Below, piece after piece: positions 56,547-64,000 of a DNA stretch of 64,000 nt. The position numbers and the translations under genes were made by a program. Origin of the DNA: Candidatus Babeliales bacterium (GTDB taxonomy: Bacteria; Babelota; Babeliae; Babelales; Vermiphilaceae). The notes under the pieces are model-generated. The model had not been told where the DNA came from and searched no databases. It was given only the letters and a program-made list of their open reading frames with translations. Positions within the stretch are counted from its first letter, which is position 1. The number at the start of each line of letters is the position of its first letter. The stretch covers positions 62,001 through 126,000 of the forward strand of contig JAGVLK010000003.1 in the NCBI GenBank assembly GCA_020049835.1, read 5' to 3'.

Positions 56547-57914
56547 ATGGTCATAACCAACAAATGGACATATCTTTTTGTGGGTATAGTCTCTCTTTGC
56601 AATGCCGCATATTTATCAGATGATGATAATTCAAACGATGGTATAGACGCTGTACTCTCACCCAATCCAGCAAGCGGTCAACTGTGGCTTAACAATGCTC
56701 TGCAACCGCCTAAACGTTCTGATCCTATTTTGTGCAGCTATACGTTAGAGGCAAATCCTACACCACCCAAGCGCCAACGCACAATGAGTATGCGCTCCAA
56801 CTCTCCAAGCGATACATCTGCGCAACTGCAATCTCTGGAATCTCGCCTTGCGCTTGCTACCAATAAAACAGCAGCAGAGCTCCAACTCCTGCAAAAAGAA
56901 CAAACAAGTATGAAAAAGCAGTATGGCGCAGACTTAGCATCAATCCATGATGAACTGAATCAACTACGTACGTGTAATCAAACAGCTTCCACTTCATTAG
57001 AAACCATGCATCAAGAGTTATCACTTATAAATGATACCATGCGCACATTAATCGCACCCCCGGTATCCCTATCGGATCTACAGTCGCAGCGCGATGAGGT
57101 TTTGCATACAATAGAGCCAAAACTAGAACACATGCAAGAACGTATGCAACATGTACAAACTCAACTGACACAGCTTGCCAGCATGCAGGAAACCTTCTGT
57201 GATGTAGTTACCTGCTTGCAACAGATGCAGCAAGAACTCAAAGCATTACAGGAAGCACAAGAATCTGCTTCATCGAGCTCAACACAACAACCTCCTTATG
57301 ATCTTGAACAGATGTTTGCTGATATTAAAATTCACACTGAAGATATACATTCTATACGACGATCATTGGCACTTTTACAGCAACAACATCAGTTTAAGGT
57401 TCTGCAACAAAAGGTTGAAGTGGACCACCAAACGCTGACTGATCTGGTAGCAGTTGTACAACAGTTACGTACCATCATTCATTCACCAATTCAAGCTCCA
57501 TCGTGCTCTTCTACATCAAGCTCATCCTCCAGCTCTTACACGCTCGAAGATGATCTACCAGCTTTACAACCTATTACGCGCACTACACGAGCTGCACGAA
57601 CATCTATGGAAAGTTTGGCCAAATCATGGATGAAGAACTTGTATCCAGCATTGTCTAGACCTCTTTGTTCTGAAAGAGGCATTGAACGTGCACAGCAATT
57701 GCTGGAGGAAATTCCCGATAAAACATCTCCGCTTGCACAGCGCATTCGCATAGGTATCGCAAATACGTATATAAAACTTGGCAAGCTTGCAATGGCAAGA
57801 CAACTTTTTGAGCGTATAGATTCGGATAATCTTGGTGAGCAAACGTATGGTACCTTTAAAGTTCCGTCTGCACAAACATCGTATGATAACCTGCGCGAAC
57901 GTCTTTTTCCTTAA
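56547..57914 (+). CDS. Exported coiled-coil protein, last gene of the Ser-rich array
   Basis: 455 residues. The signal peptide MVITNKWTYLFVGIVSLCNA is nearly that of the first gene (50118). The basic motif PPKRQRTMS lies near residue 72, a coiled coil runs about 90-310, a Ser run sits near 320 and the C-terminal helical domain is MESLAKSWMKNLYPAL ... EQTYGTFKVPSA, matching the first gene. The ~75 bp before the ATG also match those before 50118. AAGGAT precedes the ATG. It converges on the next gene with a 4-bp overlap. Confidence 0.8.
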   Translation: MVITNKWTYLFVGIVSLCNAAYLSDDDNSNDGIDAVLSPNPASGQLWLNNALQPPKRSDPILCSYTLEANPTPPKRQRTMSMRSNSPSDTSAQLQSLESRLALATNKTAAELQLLQKEQTSMKKQYGADLASIHDELNQLRTCNQTASTSLETMHQELSLINDTMRTLIAPPVSLSDLQSQRDEVLHTIEPKLEHMQERMQHVQTQLTQLASMQETFCDVVTCLQQMQQELKALQEAQESASSSSTQQPPYDLEQMFADIKIHTEDIHSIRRSLALLQQQHQFKVLQQKVEVDHQTLTDLVAVVQQLRTIIHSPIQAPSCSSTSSSSSSSYTLEDDLPALQPITRTTRAARTSMESLAKSWMKNLYPALSRPLCSERGIERAQQLLEEIPDKTSPLAQRIRIGIANTYIKLGKLAMARQLFERIDSDNLGEQTYGTFKVPSAQTSYDNLRERLFP

Positions 57915-58654
57915 TGACCTTTTCGCTTCATTTTCTTCCAATAGGTCAGTTTTTGTATAACAAGCTTTTGAAATTTATCCAGATCTAACAATGCTACCTG
58001 CGCTGTATGTTTTACCGCTGCATCTTCGCAAAGCTCTTTGGCATGTTCTTCCAATGTTGCAAGGCGTTCGTGCATGGATGCTCGTGTGCCATGCACATAT
58101 CTAATATCGCGCATAAGCGGCATCATATTACGTGGCACAAGCAACGGCTGCATGCACAAATCCTCCGCAGTCAGCCCCAGCAACCAGATCTGCGGCCTGC
58201 TTACTGAGACCGATTTAAATCCACATACATGTACGCTACTTGCTTTTCTAAGTGCAATAGGTATAGCTTTATCAAGTTGCTGACTTGCTTTAATCGACCA
58301 ATCTTCATATACAAAATCTGCTGTGCCATTATTATTTCCGTATAGTTTTTTGATCTCTGTTGCAGTTGCCGCTGCAAGAGCAGTTGCCATGCCGGCATCT
58401 GGCGATGCAGCATACCCGAATATACCATCCATCAGTTTAAATGGAGGCGTAGCACTTCTTACTGTATCGGGGTACACGCGGCATTCTGCAAGAAATTCAT
58501 AATGCTGCTTGGGCCCAGGTATTTCAATGTCATATTCAGTAAAACATGCAGCAAGATCTTCGCTTACCAATTTGATTTCATGGCTACTACTGGCAGCATG
58601 TATAGATGTTGATGCACATAGCATGATGAGCATCAGATACGCAATATACAGCAT
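57911..58654 (-). CDS. Exported protein of unknown function
   Basis: 247 residues from the ATG at 58654, which has AAAGG at good spacing; earlier in-frame Mets (58693, 58663) are too close to or ahead of that site. The signal peptide ends TSIHAAS. A mixed alpha/beta body with Cys at ACFTEY, AECRVY, HVCGFK, LCMQP and LCEDA; the C-terminus is basic (KMKRKGH). No family recognised. Confidence 0.65.
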   Translation of the reverse strand: MLYIAYLMLIMLCASTSIHAASSSHEIKLVSEDLAACFTEYDIEIPGPKQHYEFLAECRVYPDTVRSATPPFKLMDGIFGYAASPDAGMATALAAATATEIKKLYGNNNGTADFVYEDWSIKASQQLDKAIPIALRKASSVHVCGFKSVSVSRPQIWLLGLTAEDLCMQPLLVPRNMMPLMRDIRYVHGTRASMHERLATLEEHAKELCEDAAVKHTAQVALLDLDKFQKLVIQKLTYWKKMKRKGH

Positions 58655-58860
58655 GGCATGCATCCTTTGTGTATACCTCATGGCATACAACATTTATAAC
58701 AGATGTATCAATTTACTGCCGCCAATTTTAGCAAATCGATCTACAAATGTACATGTAGCAAAAAAATAGGCTAAATCCTTCAAATTTCAGACCTCGCATT
58801 ACCCTATGCTCGATTAGGAGCAAAAATGCGTTAAATACAGGCTTTTTTTAAATATTTTTC
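58655..58860. other. Intergenic region with hairpins, no gene seen
   Basis: This stretch (part of a 308-bp gap) contains a nested hairpin at 58795-58830 (CGCATT / AATGCG outside, GCTC / GAGC inside), followed about 12 nt later by seven T. It could be a terminator or a small structured RNA; there is no gene on the + strand before it to end. Confidence 0.35.
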
Positions 58861-58906
58861 TTGACCCCCCCGAATAAATGCTATTATGAAATAAAATAGG
58901 GGGGGG
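58861..58906 (+). promoter_or_regulatory. Promoter with C7/G8 homopolymer tracts
   Basis: TTGACC (58861-58866) and a TATTAT (58882-58887) or TATGAA (58885-58890) -10 element lie ahead of the small exported gene. A C7 tract (58865-58871) sits in the -35/spacer and a G8 tract (58899-58906) near the likely transcription start. The two tracts can pair. Confidence 0.5.
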
Positions 58907-58962
58907 TTGTCCTCTTTCAAAACTGTTAAACGGCCAAATCGGCCTATTTAAAGGGAGGTAGT

Positions 58963-59346
58963 ATGAAAAAACTACTATTATTAAGCGCTTTATGTGCAAT
59001 CGCTGCAAACCTTAACGGTGCAGCAAGCAGAACTGCGAGTACTCCATGGGAGAATTATGGTTCTATTTACACAGGAGATACCTACAAAGTAGTTGATCCT
59101 CAAATTTCAGGAGCACTTGGCGTGTTACTGCGAGCATTTAGATTTAAGTCTGCATGGGGCTCGCCACTTGCACAAGACATGGGTTTTGAAAATGCCGTTC
59201 GATTAGCAGCTGAAACTGGAAACTTTAGCTCACTTGATGCCTTTGGAAAAAAACATGCTAATGAGCAGGTAGAAGGCATTACACTTCCTGAGTGGATTGC
59301 CCTTGCAAAAAAAGGCCACATACCTGTATTTGCAACTGGCTACTAA
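58963..59346 (+). CDS. Small exported protein of unknown function
   Basis: 127 residues. The signal peptide is MKKLLLLSALCAIAANLNGA. The mature part of about 107 residues has no Cys and ends HIPVFATGY. No family recognised. It has the strongest expression signals in the area: a consensus-like promoter, GGGAGG 5-6 nt before the ATG and its own terminator, suggesting an abundant secreted protein. Confidence 0.75.
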   Translation: MKKLLLLSALCAIAANLNGAASRTASTPWENYGSIYTGDTYKVVDPQISGALGVLLRAFRFKSAWGSPLAQDMGFENAVRLAAETGNFSSLDAFGKKHANEQVEGITLPEWIALAKKGHIPVFATGY

Positions 59347-59370
59347 TTCAACTCAATCATCGAAATAATA

Positions 59371-59394
59371 TAAGGTCGCAGCAATGCGGCCTTA
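59371..59394 (+). terminator. Terminator with GNRA-type loop
   Basis: 10-bp stem TAAGGTCGCA / TGCGGCCTTA (one G-U pair) closed by GCAA, followed by TTTC. Confidence 0.75.
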
Positions 59395-59469
59395 TTTCAT
59401 TGTATTCTCACCCGATCATATGTGATATAATAGATATATCATTTCAAATCAGCTTGAGGATAAATATTC

Positions 59470-60288
59470 ATGTACGTTCGCATTATCACTCTACTTGTCG
59501 GTACATTTCTTTCTACTTGTGGCGCAGCAACATCTGGACATGATGCCCACCAAGAACTATTAGATGGTATTTATGCACTTGAGGCATATCCACATGGCAT
59601 AAGCTACACTGACTTTATGACCGCTAAACAGCATGATCCGGAAGTTACTGCCAAAATAACAAAACATATGCGCACAACTAAAGGCACTAGCGCAATGCAA
59701 CTACAATCATCATCGCTTTCCATTGGCAAAAATGTAGTAATCAGCTGTTTTGTTGCCGGCCTCAATCTAGATAGCCAACTTCGCCAGATTAAACCTGACT
59801 GTGTCAATCTCGCGCACGATATAGTTGAATCCATTAGATTTCATTGGAATGTTTATATCATGGCAAAAGATGTTAAAGATCCATTACAGCATCTGCCAAC
59901 CGGTAAACAATTTCGTTCAGCGTTATTTAATGTCCATTATAACTCATTTAAAAATATCGCTGCATTCTATGTTGTAGCATCACGCCGTGGCGCAACTGCA
60001 TATTTCATGAAGCAGCAACCGCGTATAGATCAAGAACAGATCTGCATTGCAAAAAAAGAGATGGAATGGTTGGGCAAAATACGCGCTGCTTCAATGGCCA
60101 AGAAGCGCCAACGGTGGATACTTAAACATCCGGATATGAAAATTCAAACAATGTTTGACCCCGTATCACCAGTTGATCCATCAACATTCGATTATATTTT
60201 TGATATCGATGGCGCAGCAATTGCAGAGCATTTTGCACCGCAAGCAAGTGATGCACAACGTGGACCTAAACGCCAACGCCTTGCATAA
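59470..60288 (+). CDS. Exported protein with C-terminal basic motif
   Basis: 272 residues. The signal peptide is about 1-20 (LLVGTFLSTCGAA). The body is helical and charged. The protein ends GPKRQRLA, the same KRQR-type motif seen in the Ser-rich array, here at the extreme C-terminus. GAGGAT precedes the ATG. No family recognised. Confidence 0.7.
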   Translation: MYVRIITLLVGTFLSTCGAATSGHDAHQELLDGIYALEAYPHGISYTDFMTAKQHDPEVTAKITKHMRTTKGTSAMQLQSSSLSIGKNVVISCFVAGLNLDSQLRQIKPDCVNLAHDIVESIRFHWNVYIMAKDVKDPLQHLPTGKQFRSALFNVHYNSFKNIAAFYVVASRRGATAYFMKQQPRIDQEQICIAKKEMEWLGKIRAASMAKKRQRWILKHPDMKIQTMFDPVSPVDPSTFDYIFDIDGAAIAEHFAPQASDAQRGPKRQRLA

Positions 60289-60297
60289 AAATATACA

Positions 60298-60855
60298 TTA
60301 ATCTTCTGTCAGCTCTTTTGGACCAATATCATCCAGCTGCTCAACTTCTTCGTCGCGCATCAAACCAGGCACAAAACCAAATCCTCGGTACCCAAAAAAA
60401 GATCGCCAGTTGCTGCCAAAATGACGCTTTGGATCACAAAGCCTTATAGTTATAGATTTACTACCCTTAATATCCCTGGTTATAATCTCTTGTACCTCAC
60501 TCCATGGAACAAAGCCACGTTTGCAATCCATGATGCCTTCGGGTGTTATAATATAGAGCGGCCCCTTGAAAAACAATCCACCTACAGAAAACCACGCACC
60601 AAACCCAGAAATCAGCAACCCAATCCATGCAAACAATGGAATACGCACCAAGGAATATGGCCATTCGAATGGCACATAAGATTCTGAAACCGTGATATAC
60701 TTTTTGTACCCTACTTGTATATAAAGTCGTTCATGCGTCATCTCATCATAGGCAATCCAGATGAACATCATAACAAAGATGACGCTGCCCAACGCGAACC
60801 AGAACAAGTAACGTTTATTGTAATAGATGTAGGTATAGATGTTTGTGTTTTTCAT
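60298..60855 (-). CDS. Membrane protein of unknown function (PH-like cytoplasmic part)
   Basis: 185 residues from the ATG at 60855 (an in-frame start at 60882 would overlap the upstream gene). Two membrane helices (about 15-35 and 75-97) flank a short outside loop. The C-terminal part (ITPEGIMDCKRGFVPWSEVQEI) has the strand pattern of bacterial PH-like domains found in small membrane proteins. The end is acidic. Function unknown. Confidence 0.65.
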   Translation of the reverse strand: MKNTNIYTYIYYNKRYLFWFALGSVIFVMMFIWIAYDEMTHERLYIQVGYKKYITVSESYVPFEWPYSLVRIPLFAWIGLLISGFGAWFSVGGLFFKGPLYIITPEGIMDCKRGFVPWSEVQEIITRDIKGSKSITIRLCDPKRHFGSNWRSFFGYRGFGFVPGLMRDEEVEQLDDIGPKELTED

Positions 60856-60871
60856 AATGAATTGCTTCTTT

Positions 60872-61570
60872 TTATAGTGCACTCATTGGATGCTGTGCAT
60901 CGAGTACATAACTCTGAAATGTACCACCGCAGTACATAGATACTAACGCTTGCAGTTCTGCTAGCGCCTGTTCTATTTCTGCATGCGATGTATGTTCTAG
61001 ACCTTCAATAATGAGATATACCTGTTTGATTTCCGGCGTAATTTTTGTTTTATCTGATTCGCGGTAATTCCATGCACGACACAACACATCATTGTCATCA
61101 ACATAAATCACTTCGCCCGCAGGAATTGGAGTCAGCTCAACATCACCAAGCATCACAAAGCGCTCACTTCCATGCGCTTTAGTGAGACAAATATCACCTT
61201 CTATGCGCTCAAGATTACCGCCACCTAATGGCAGCTGATGCATGATGGAAATAATATTATAAATATCAACTAACGGGTTAATTGTTGGCAACTCATTACC
61301 TTGCAGCACACGTCGCAATAGAGCTTCCACCGAGCAGCGATATTTTGATGGCTTACATCCAAATGCACGATATGCCTCCCGCCAATCTGCAATTTTAGGT
61401 AGCAAGGTAACATCTTGTATATCCTGAGCACGCACAGCCTTTTCCGCTTGCCGCATACGTGCTGATATCTCTGCTGATGCACGCGTATTATCCACATCAT
61501 GACCAATTAAAATGCCAATTTTTACCTGCGGAAACTGTTCTATAACGGATGGAGCTATGCGAATATTCAT
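60872..61570 (-). CDS. B3/B4 (tRNA-binding-type) domain protein
   Basis: 232 residues, no signal peptide. It matches the stand-alone B3/B4 domain of phenylalanyl-tRNA synthetase beta: FGCKPSKYRCSVEALLRRV, NPLVDIYNIISI, GEVIYVDDNDVLCRAWNYRE and the TKITPEIKQVYLIIEG end. In PheRS this domain edits mischarged Tyr-tRNA; free-standing forms may edit tRNA or handle amino acids. It lies 14 bp after the GT2-TPR-like gene on the same strand. Confidence 0.9.
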   Translation of the reverse strand: MNIRIAPSVIEQFPQVKIGILIGHDVDNTRASAEISARMRQAEKAVRAQDIQDVTLLPKIADWREAYRAFGCKPSKYRCSVEALLRRVLQGNELPTINPLVDIYNIISIMHQLPLGGGNLERIEGDICLTKAHGSERFVMLGDVELTPIPAGEVIYVDDNDVLCRAWNYRESDKTKITPEIKQVYLIIEGLEHTSHAEIEQALAELQALVSMYCGGTFQSYVLDAQHPMSAL

Positions 61571-61584
61571 GGTTTATCTCTTTT

Positions 61585-62718
61585 CTATACAAGTTTATCT
61601 AAGTATGCAGTTGCCTTTTGTAACAGCTGCTGGCATTGCTCATCCAAATCCTTTTTAAACCCAAGCGTATCTTCAGGGTGCATAAGTTCACGCGCCTGCT
61701 TGGCATATGCATATCCACGATGCAGATCGCTCACGCTCGCATTATCTGATATATAATGTTCAGCAAGCTTAACCAGTGGTTCAGCCCATTGCGGAGCAAA
61801 TGCATGCGCCTTAAAATAATATGCTTCCGCTTCTGCCCATGTATAGTTTGTATGTGTTACCGATAATGCAGCAGTAACGTTACCTAAATGATAAATTGCT
61901 CGAAAAGTTTCTTCCCTATTTCCATTTTGTTCTACACGGATTTGGAAATAGTAATATGCCGGTAATAAATCATCATATTTTGCATAGGTATATGCAAGCT
62001 CAAAGGTAGCGCGCGGACTGCCCCGTTCTCTTTCATACCTTGCAAGCATTCGTGCCAAATGATGCTTTCTATAAGCTGGCAATCCTTCTTCAAACGGCAC
62101 ATGCCTCCTGAAAAAGATATCTTCAGGAGCTTTTTGTAATGGCCCATCGAGTGCAATATATTCATATTCATCACCATCATAGCGCGTTCCTGTATGTGCA
62201 CGTATAAGTCCACTGGCCCACACTTGGAATTCGTAACCGGCATCATAAGCGGGAATCACTTTCACCATAAGATAACATAGATGATTATTAGAGTGTTCTT
62301 CTTTGCAAAACTCTAATAGGTGCGGAACATCGTGCAAGTACTCCCGTACATCATGGTGCATTAAAACGAAAGGAATGTGCGGAAATTCTGCTTCAGCACG
62401 ATCTAATGCATAATTACAAATAGTCGATGTCGATTCATCAAATGGTCCTTCCATCAGATGATAGGTATCAATATTATGCTGATCAAAATATGCTTTAACT
62501 ACCTGCAAGGTGTTATCGTCTGGTGGCAGCTCAACATTATATACCACGAATGAACGCACACCGGCCTGAACATAGGGATCTAAAGCTTTACAAACGTCTT
62601 CTTTTGTATCCCATACGATCATGACCACTGCTAGCAGATCATCAGTTTTATGAGTTGTTGCGTGAATGCAACAACCCATGAAAGAAACAATTAGCGCAAT
62701 ACAAAATTTAAAATGCAT
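61585..62718 (-). CDS. Exported GT2-TPR-like protein with altered catalytic motifs
   Basis: 377 residues. The signal peptide is about 1-20 (IALIVSFMGCCIHA). It is a distant paralogue of 39297-40577, with the same order of a GT2 half and a helical TPR-like half (TFELAYTYAKYDDLLPAYYY). Key sites differ: YDTGSKDDT is YNVELPPDDNT here, the metal-site PDAEW is HHDVRE, and GDIHEVIH is GDEYEYIA. It is therefore probably not a standard transferase, or is a binding protein derived from one. No clear ribosome binding site. Confidence 0.75.
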   Translation of the reverse strand: MHFKFCIALIVSFMGCCIHATTHKTDDLLAVVMIVWDTKEDVCKALDPYVQAGVRSFVVYNVELPPDDNTLQVVKAYFDQHNIDTYHLMEGPFDESTSTICNYALDRAEAEFPHIPFVLMHHDVREYLHDVPHLLEFCKEEHSNNHLCYLMVKVIPAYDAGYEFQVWASGLIRAHTGTRYDGDEYEYIALDGPLQKAPEDIFFRRHVPFEEGLPAYRKHHLARMLARYERERGSPRATFELAYTYAKYDDLLPAYYYFQIRVEQNGNREETFRAIYHLGNVTAALSVTHTNYTWAEAEAYYFKAHAFAPQWAEPLVKLAEHYISDNASVSDLHRGYAYAKQARELMHPEDTLGFKKDLDEQCQQLLQKATAYLDKLV

Positions 62719-62730
62719 AACAACGATACT

Positions 62731-63792
62731 CTATGCTTTACGCTTTAAAACATACTCAAGATTAGCAAAACTTGTGCTGCGCAATTTTTCATATGTATGC
62801 AGCGTATCATTCACTATAGCTGCTATCGATTTTTTAGCGCCGGTATGATCGAGTATCTGAGTTTCTAACGATGCTCCTGCTGCAACAAGCATTTTTACCA
62901 CTTCTTGATTACCATTAAATAAGGCAACTAACAACGGTGTCGCTTCCATAGTTCCCAGCGATGCAATCTGATTGACATCCATACCTGTATCTATGAGCCG
63001 CTTAAGTTCTACCGGATCGTTTAATGCTCCAAACAGCTGCTGCGCTACCGCGTCACCGGTTAATACATATGGTGGTTTAACGCTTTTATATGTTTGCACC
63101 AGCTCACGCGTATAATCAAATGCCTGCTGTAATTTTTCTTGCACAGTCGCATACATTGCACATTGTGTTTTCACCATCTGTTCAAAATTTTCACCTACAC
63201 GAGCACCGGCCTGAAGTAAAAGGTCAATCATTTCTTCTGTAGATGCAACTGCAATTAACAATGGCGTCATATCACCAAAAGGAGATTTTATGCTGCCATT
63301 CACGTCAACACCCTTTGCAAGCATCTGTTTAACTGCCACCAGATCACCTTTTACAATTTCTTGCATCAACTGTTGAACTTCGGCAGATGGAACATACGGT
63401 GCTGCCGGTGTTGCATGAGTAGCAATTGCTTTAAGCTCATCCATTAATTGCGCTTTCTTTCTGCCGCCTTCCAATGATCCCCATTGCACACCTTGTTTAA
63501 AGACCACAAATGTTGGCACTGCGTTTACGCCACACGCTGCGGCTATATCCGGTGCTTGATCGATATCAACTGCTGCAAATACCCAATCAGGATATTCTTG
63601 TGCTAATTGGTCAAAAATCGGCTTTATGGTTTTACACGGCCCACACCAGGTGGCATGAAAATCTATAACCACCGGTTTAGTCGCCTGCGTTACTACCGCA
63701 TCAAAATTTTCAGCCGTTACTTCTAGCACGCCTTCTTTTGCACATCCTGCAAGCGTTAAAACGACGGCGAAAGAAAGAAACATTTTTTTCAT
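62731..63792 (-). CDS. Lipoprotein with thioredoxin domain and ankyrin repeats
   Basis: 353 residues from the ATG at 63792 (AAGGG upstream). The lipobox LTLAGC puts a lipidated Cys at residue 17. The thioredoxin domain (about 25-130) has the active site WCGPC and the cis-Pro in NAVPTF. Ankyrin repeats follow (about 140-340, such as GDLVAVKQMLAKGVDVNGS and GNQEVVKMLVAAGASL). Membrane-anchored thioredoxins reduce or isomerise disulfides in the periplasm, and the repeats probably select partners. It follows the EEP-family gene on the same strand, with an inverted repeat between. Confidence 0.92.
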   Translation of the reverse strand: MKKMFLSFAVVLTLAGCAKEGVLEVTAENFDAVVTQATKPVVIDFHATWCGPCKTIKPIFDQLAQEYPDWVFAAVDIDQAPDIAAACGVNAVPTFVVFKQGVQWGSLEGGRKKAQLMDELKAIATHATPAAPYVPSAEVQQLMQEIVKGDLVAVKQMLAKGVDVNGSIKSPFGDMTPLLIAVASTEEMIDLLLQAGARVGENFEQMVKTQCAMYATVQEKLQQAFDYTRELVQTYKSVKPPYVLTGDAVAQQLFGALNDPVELKRLIDTGMDVNQIASLGTMEATPLLVALFNGNQEVVKMLVAAGASLETQILDHTGAKKSIAAIVNDTLHTYEKLRSTSFANLEYVLKRKA

Positions 63793-63803
63793 GAACAAAA
63801 CCC

Positions 63804-63870
63804 TTCAGGTTACCTGTTGTACAATCTGTACGCAAACTATTTTACGTAACATTTGTTAAAGTAACCTGAA
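63804..63870 (-). promoter_or_regulatory. Inverted repeat next to the ribosome binding site of the thioredoxin-ankyrin gene
   Basis: TTCAGGTTAC (63804-63813) and GTAACCTGAA (63861-63870) pair perfectly over 10 bp. On the minus strand the second arm touches the AAGGG ribosome binding site, so it could hide it or serve as an operator. Confidence 0.4.
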
Positions 63871-63900
63871 AATATGTATTCGTCAATTGGCAACCGCTTA

Positions 63901-64000
63901 TTAAAATTCTATAGTCAGTGGTAAATGATCAGATGGCTGTTCATCGCGATTACTTAAATCATCTGCAAGCTCATCATATAATAAAACAGTTGCAGAGGCA
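63901..64000 (-). CDS. Endonuclease/exonuclease/phosphatase-family protein, C-terminal end (runs off the window)
   Basis: The minus strand reads SATVLLYDELADDLSNRDEQ followed by PSDHLPLTIEF and a stop at 63901. The SDHLPL motif at the extreme C-terminus is the catalytic Asp-His pair of the EEP superfamily (DNase I-like; exonuclease III, inositol phosphatase, sphingomyelinase). The rest lies beyond 64000, so the substrate cannot be judged. Confidence 0.75.
   Translation of the reverse strand, partial: ASATVLLYDELADDLSNRDEQPSDHLPLTIEF

Overview
The window (about 40% GC, gene-dense, both strands) looks like a chromosomal segment of a small-genome, host-dependent bacterium. My best guess is Candidatus Dependentiae (TM6) or a similar protist-associated lineage. 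The guess rests on style: ordinary bacterial housekeeping genes mixed with very many exported proteins of unknown function, ankyrin-repeat proteins, low-complexity and coiled-coil secreted proteins, a collagen-like protein and eukaryote-like glycosyl-modifying enzymes. No rRNA, tRNA, CRISPR array, transposase or phage gene was recognised.

Layout. 1-6.7 kb: 5' part of a TetR regulator, then rho, secF, rpmA, a small metallothionein-like gene pair and polA. 6.7-7.1 kb: a MITE-like palindromic repeat and a promoter. 7.1-11.7 kb: three tandem exported ankyrin proteins sharing a C-terminal domain I cannot name. 11.8-21.2 kb: an AAA/DUF4143 ATPase, priA, orn, a double-headed D-Ala-D-Ala ligase, a second MITE-like repeat, mutL and small membrane proteins. 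21.3-24.6 kb: an exported protein, a GT4 glycosyltransferase and a Wzx-like flippase. 24.7-28.5 kb: a delta-60-repeat protein and a 746-residue collagen-like protein, with a decayed relative of its head domain just upstream.

28.8-41.3 kb: an island of about ten glycosyltransferase-like or methyltransferase-like proteins, almost all with an N-terminal signal peptide. It includes a homologue of the eukaryotic procollagen galactosyltransferase catalytic domain (35647-36477) and a DUF579-like (plant glucuronoxylan methyltransferase type) protein (31368-32024). Export of so many sugar-modifying enzymes, near an exported collagen-like protein, suggests glycosylation outside the cytoplasm, either of surface collagen-like fibres or of host material. 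A distant member of the same type lies at 61585-62718.

41.3-49.9 kb: a DUF1328 membrane peptide, MsrA-MsrB fusion, TVP38-type membrane protein, CDP-alcohol phosphatidyltransferase, several exported unknowns, dps and a zinc-ribbon protein. 50.1-57.9 kb: a seven-gene same-strand array of exported Ser-rich coiled-coil proteins that are related to each other, many with a short basic KRQR/KRQK-like motif; one is split by a frameshift exactly at an A AAA AAG slippery heptamer. 57.9-64 kb: more exported unknowns, a B3/B4-domain protein, a degenerate GT2-TPR protein, a thioredoxin-ankyrin lipoprotein and the C-terminus of an endonuclease/exonuclease/phosphatase-family protein.

Starts were chosen by ribosome binding site and signal peptide. 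All family calls are by eye from motifs, with no database search.
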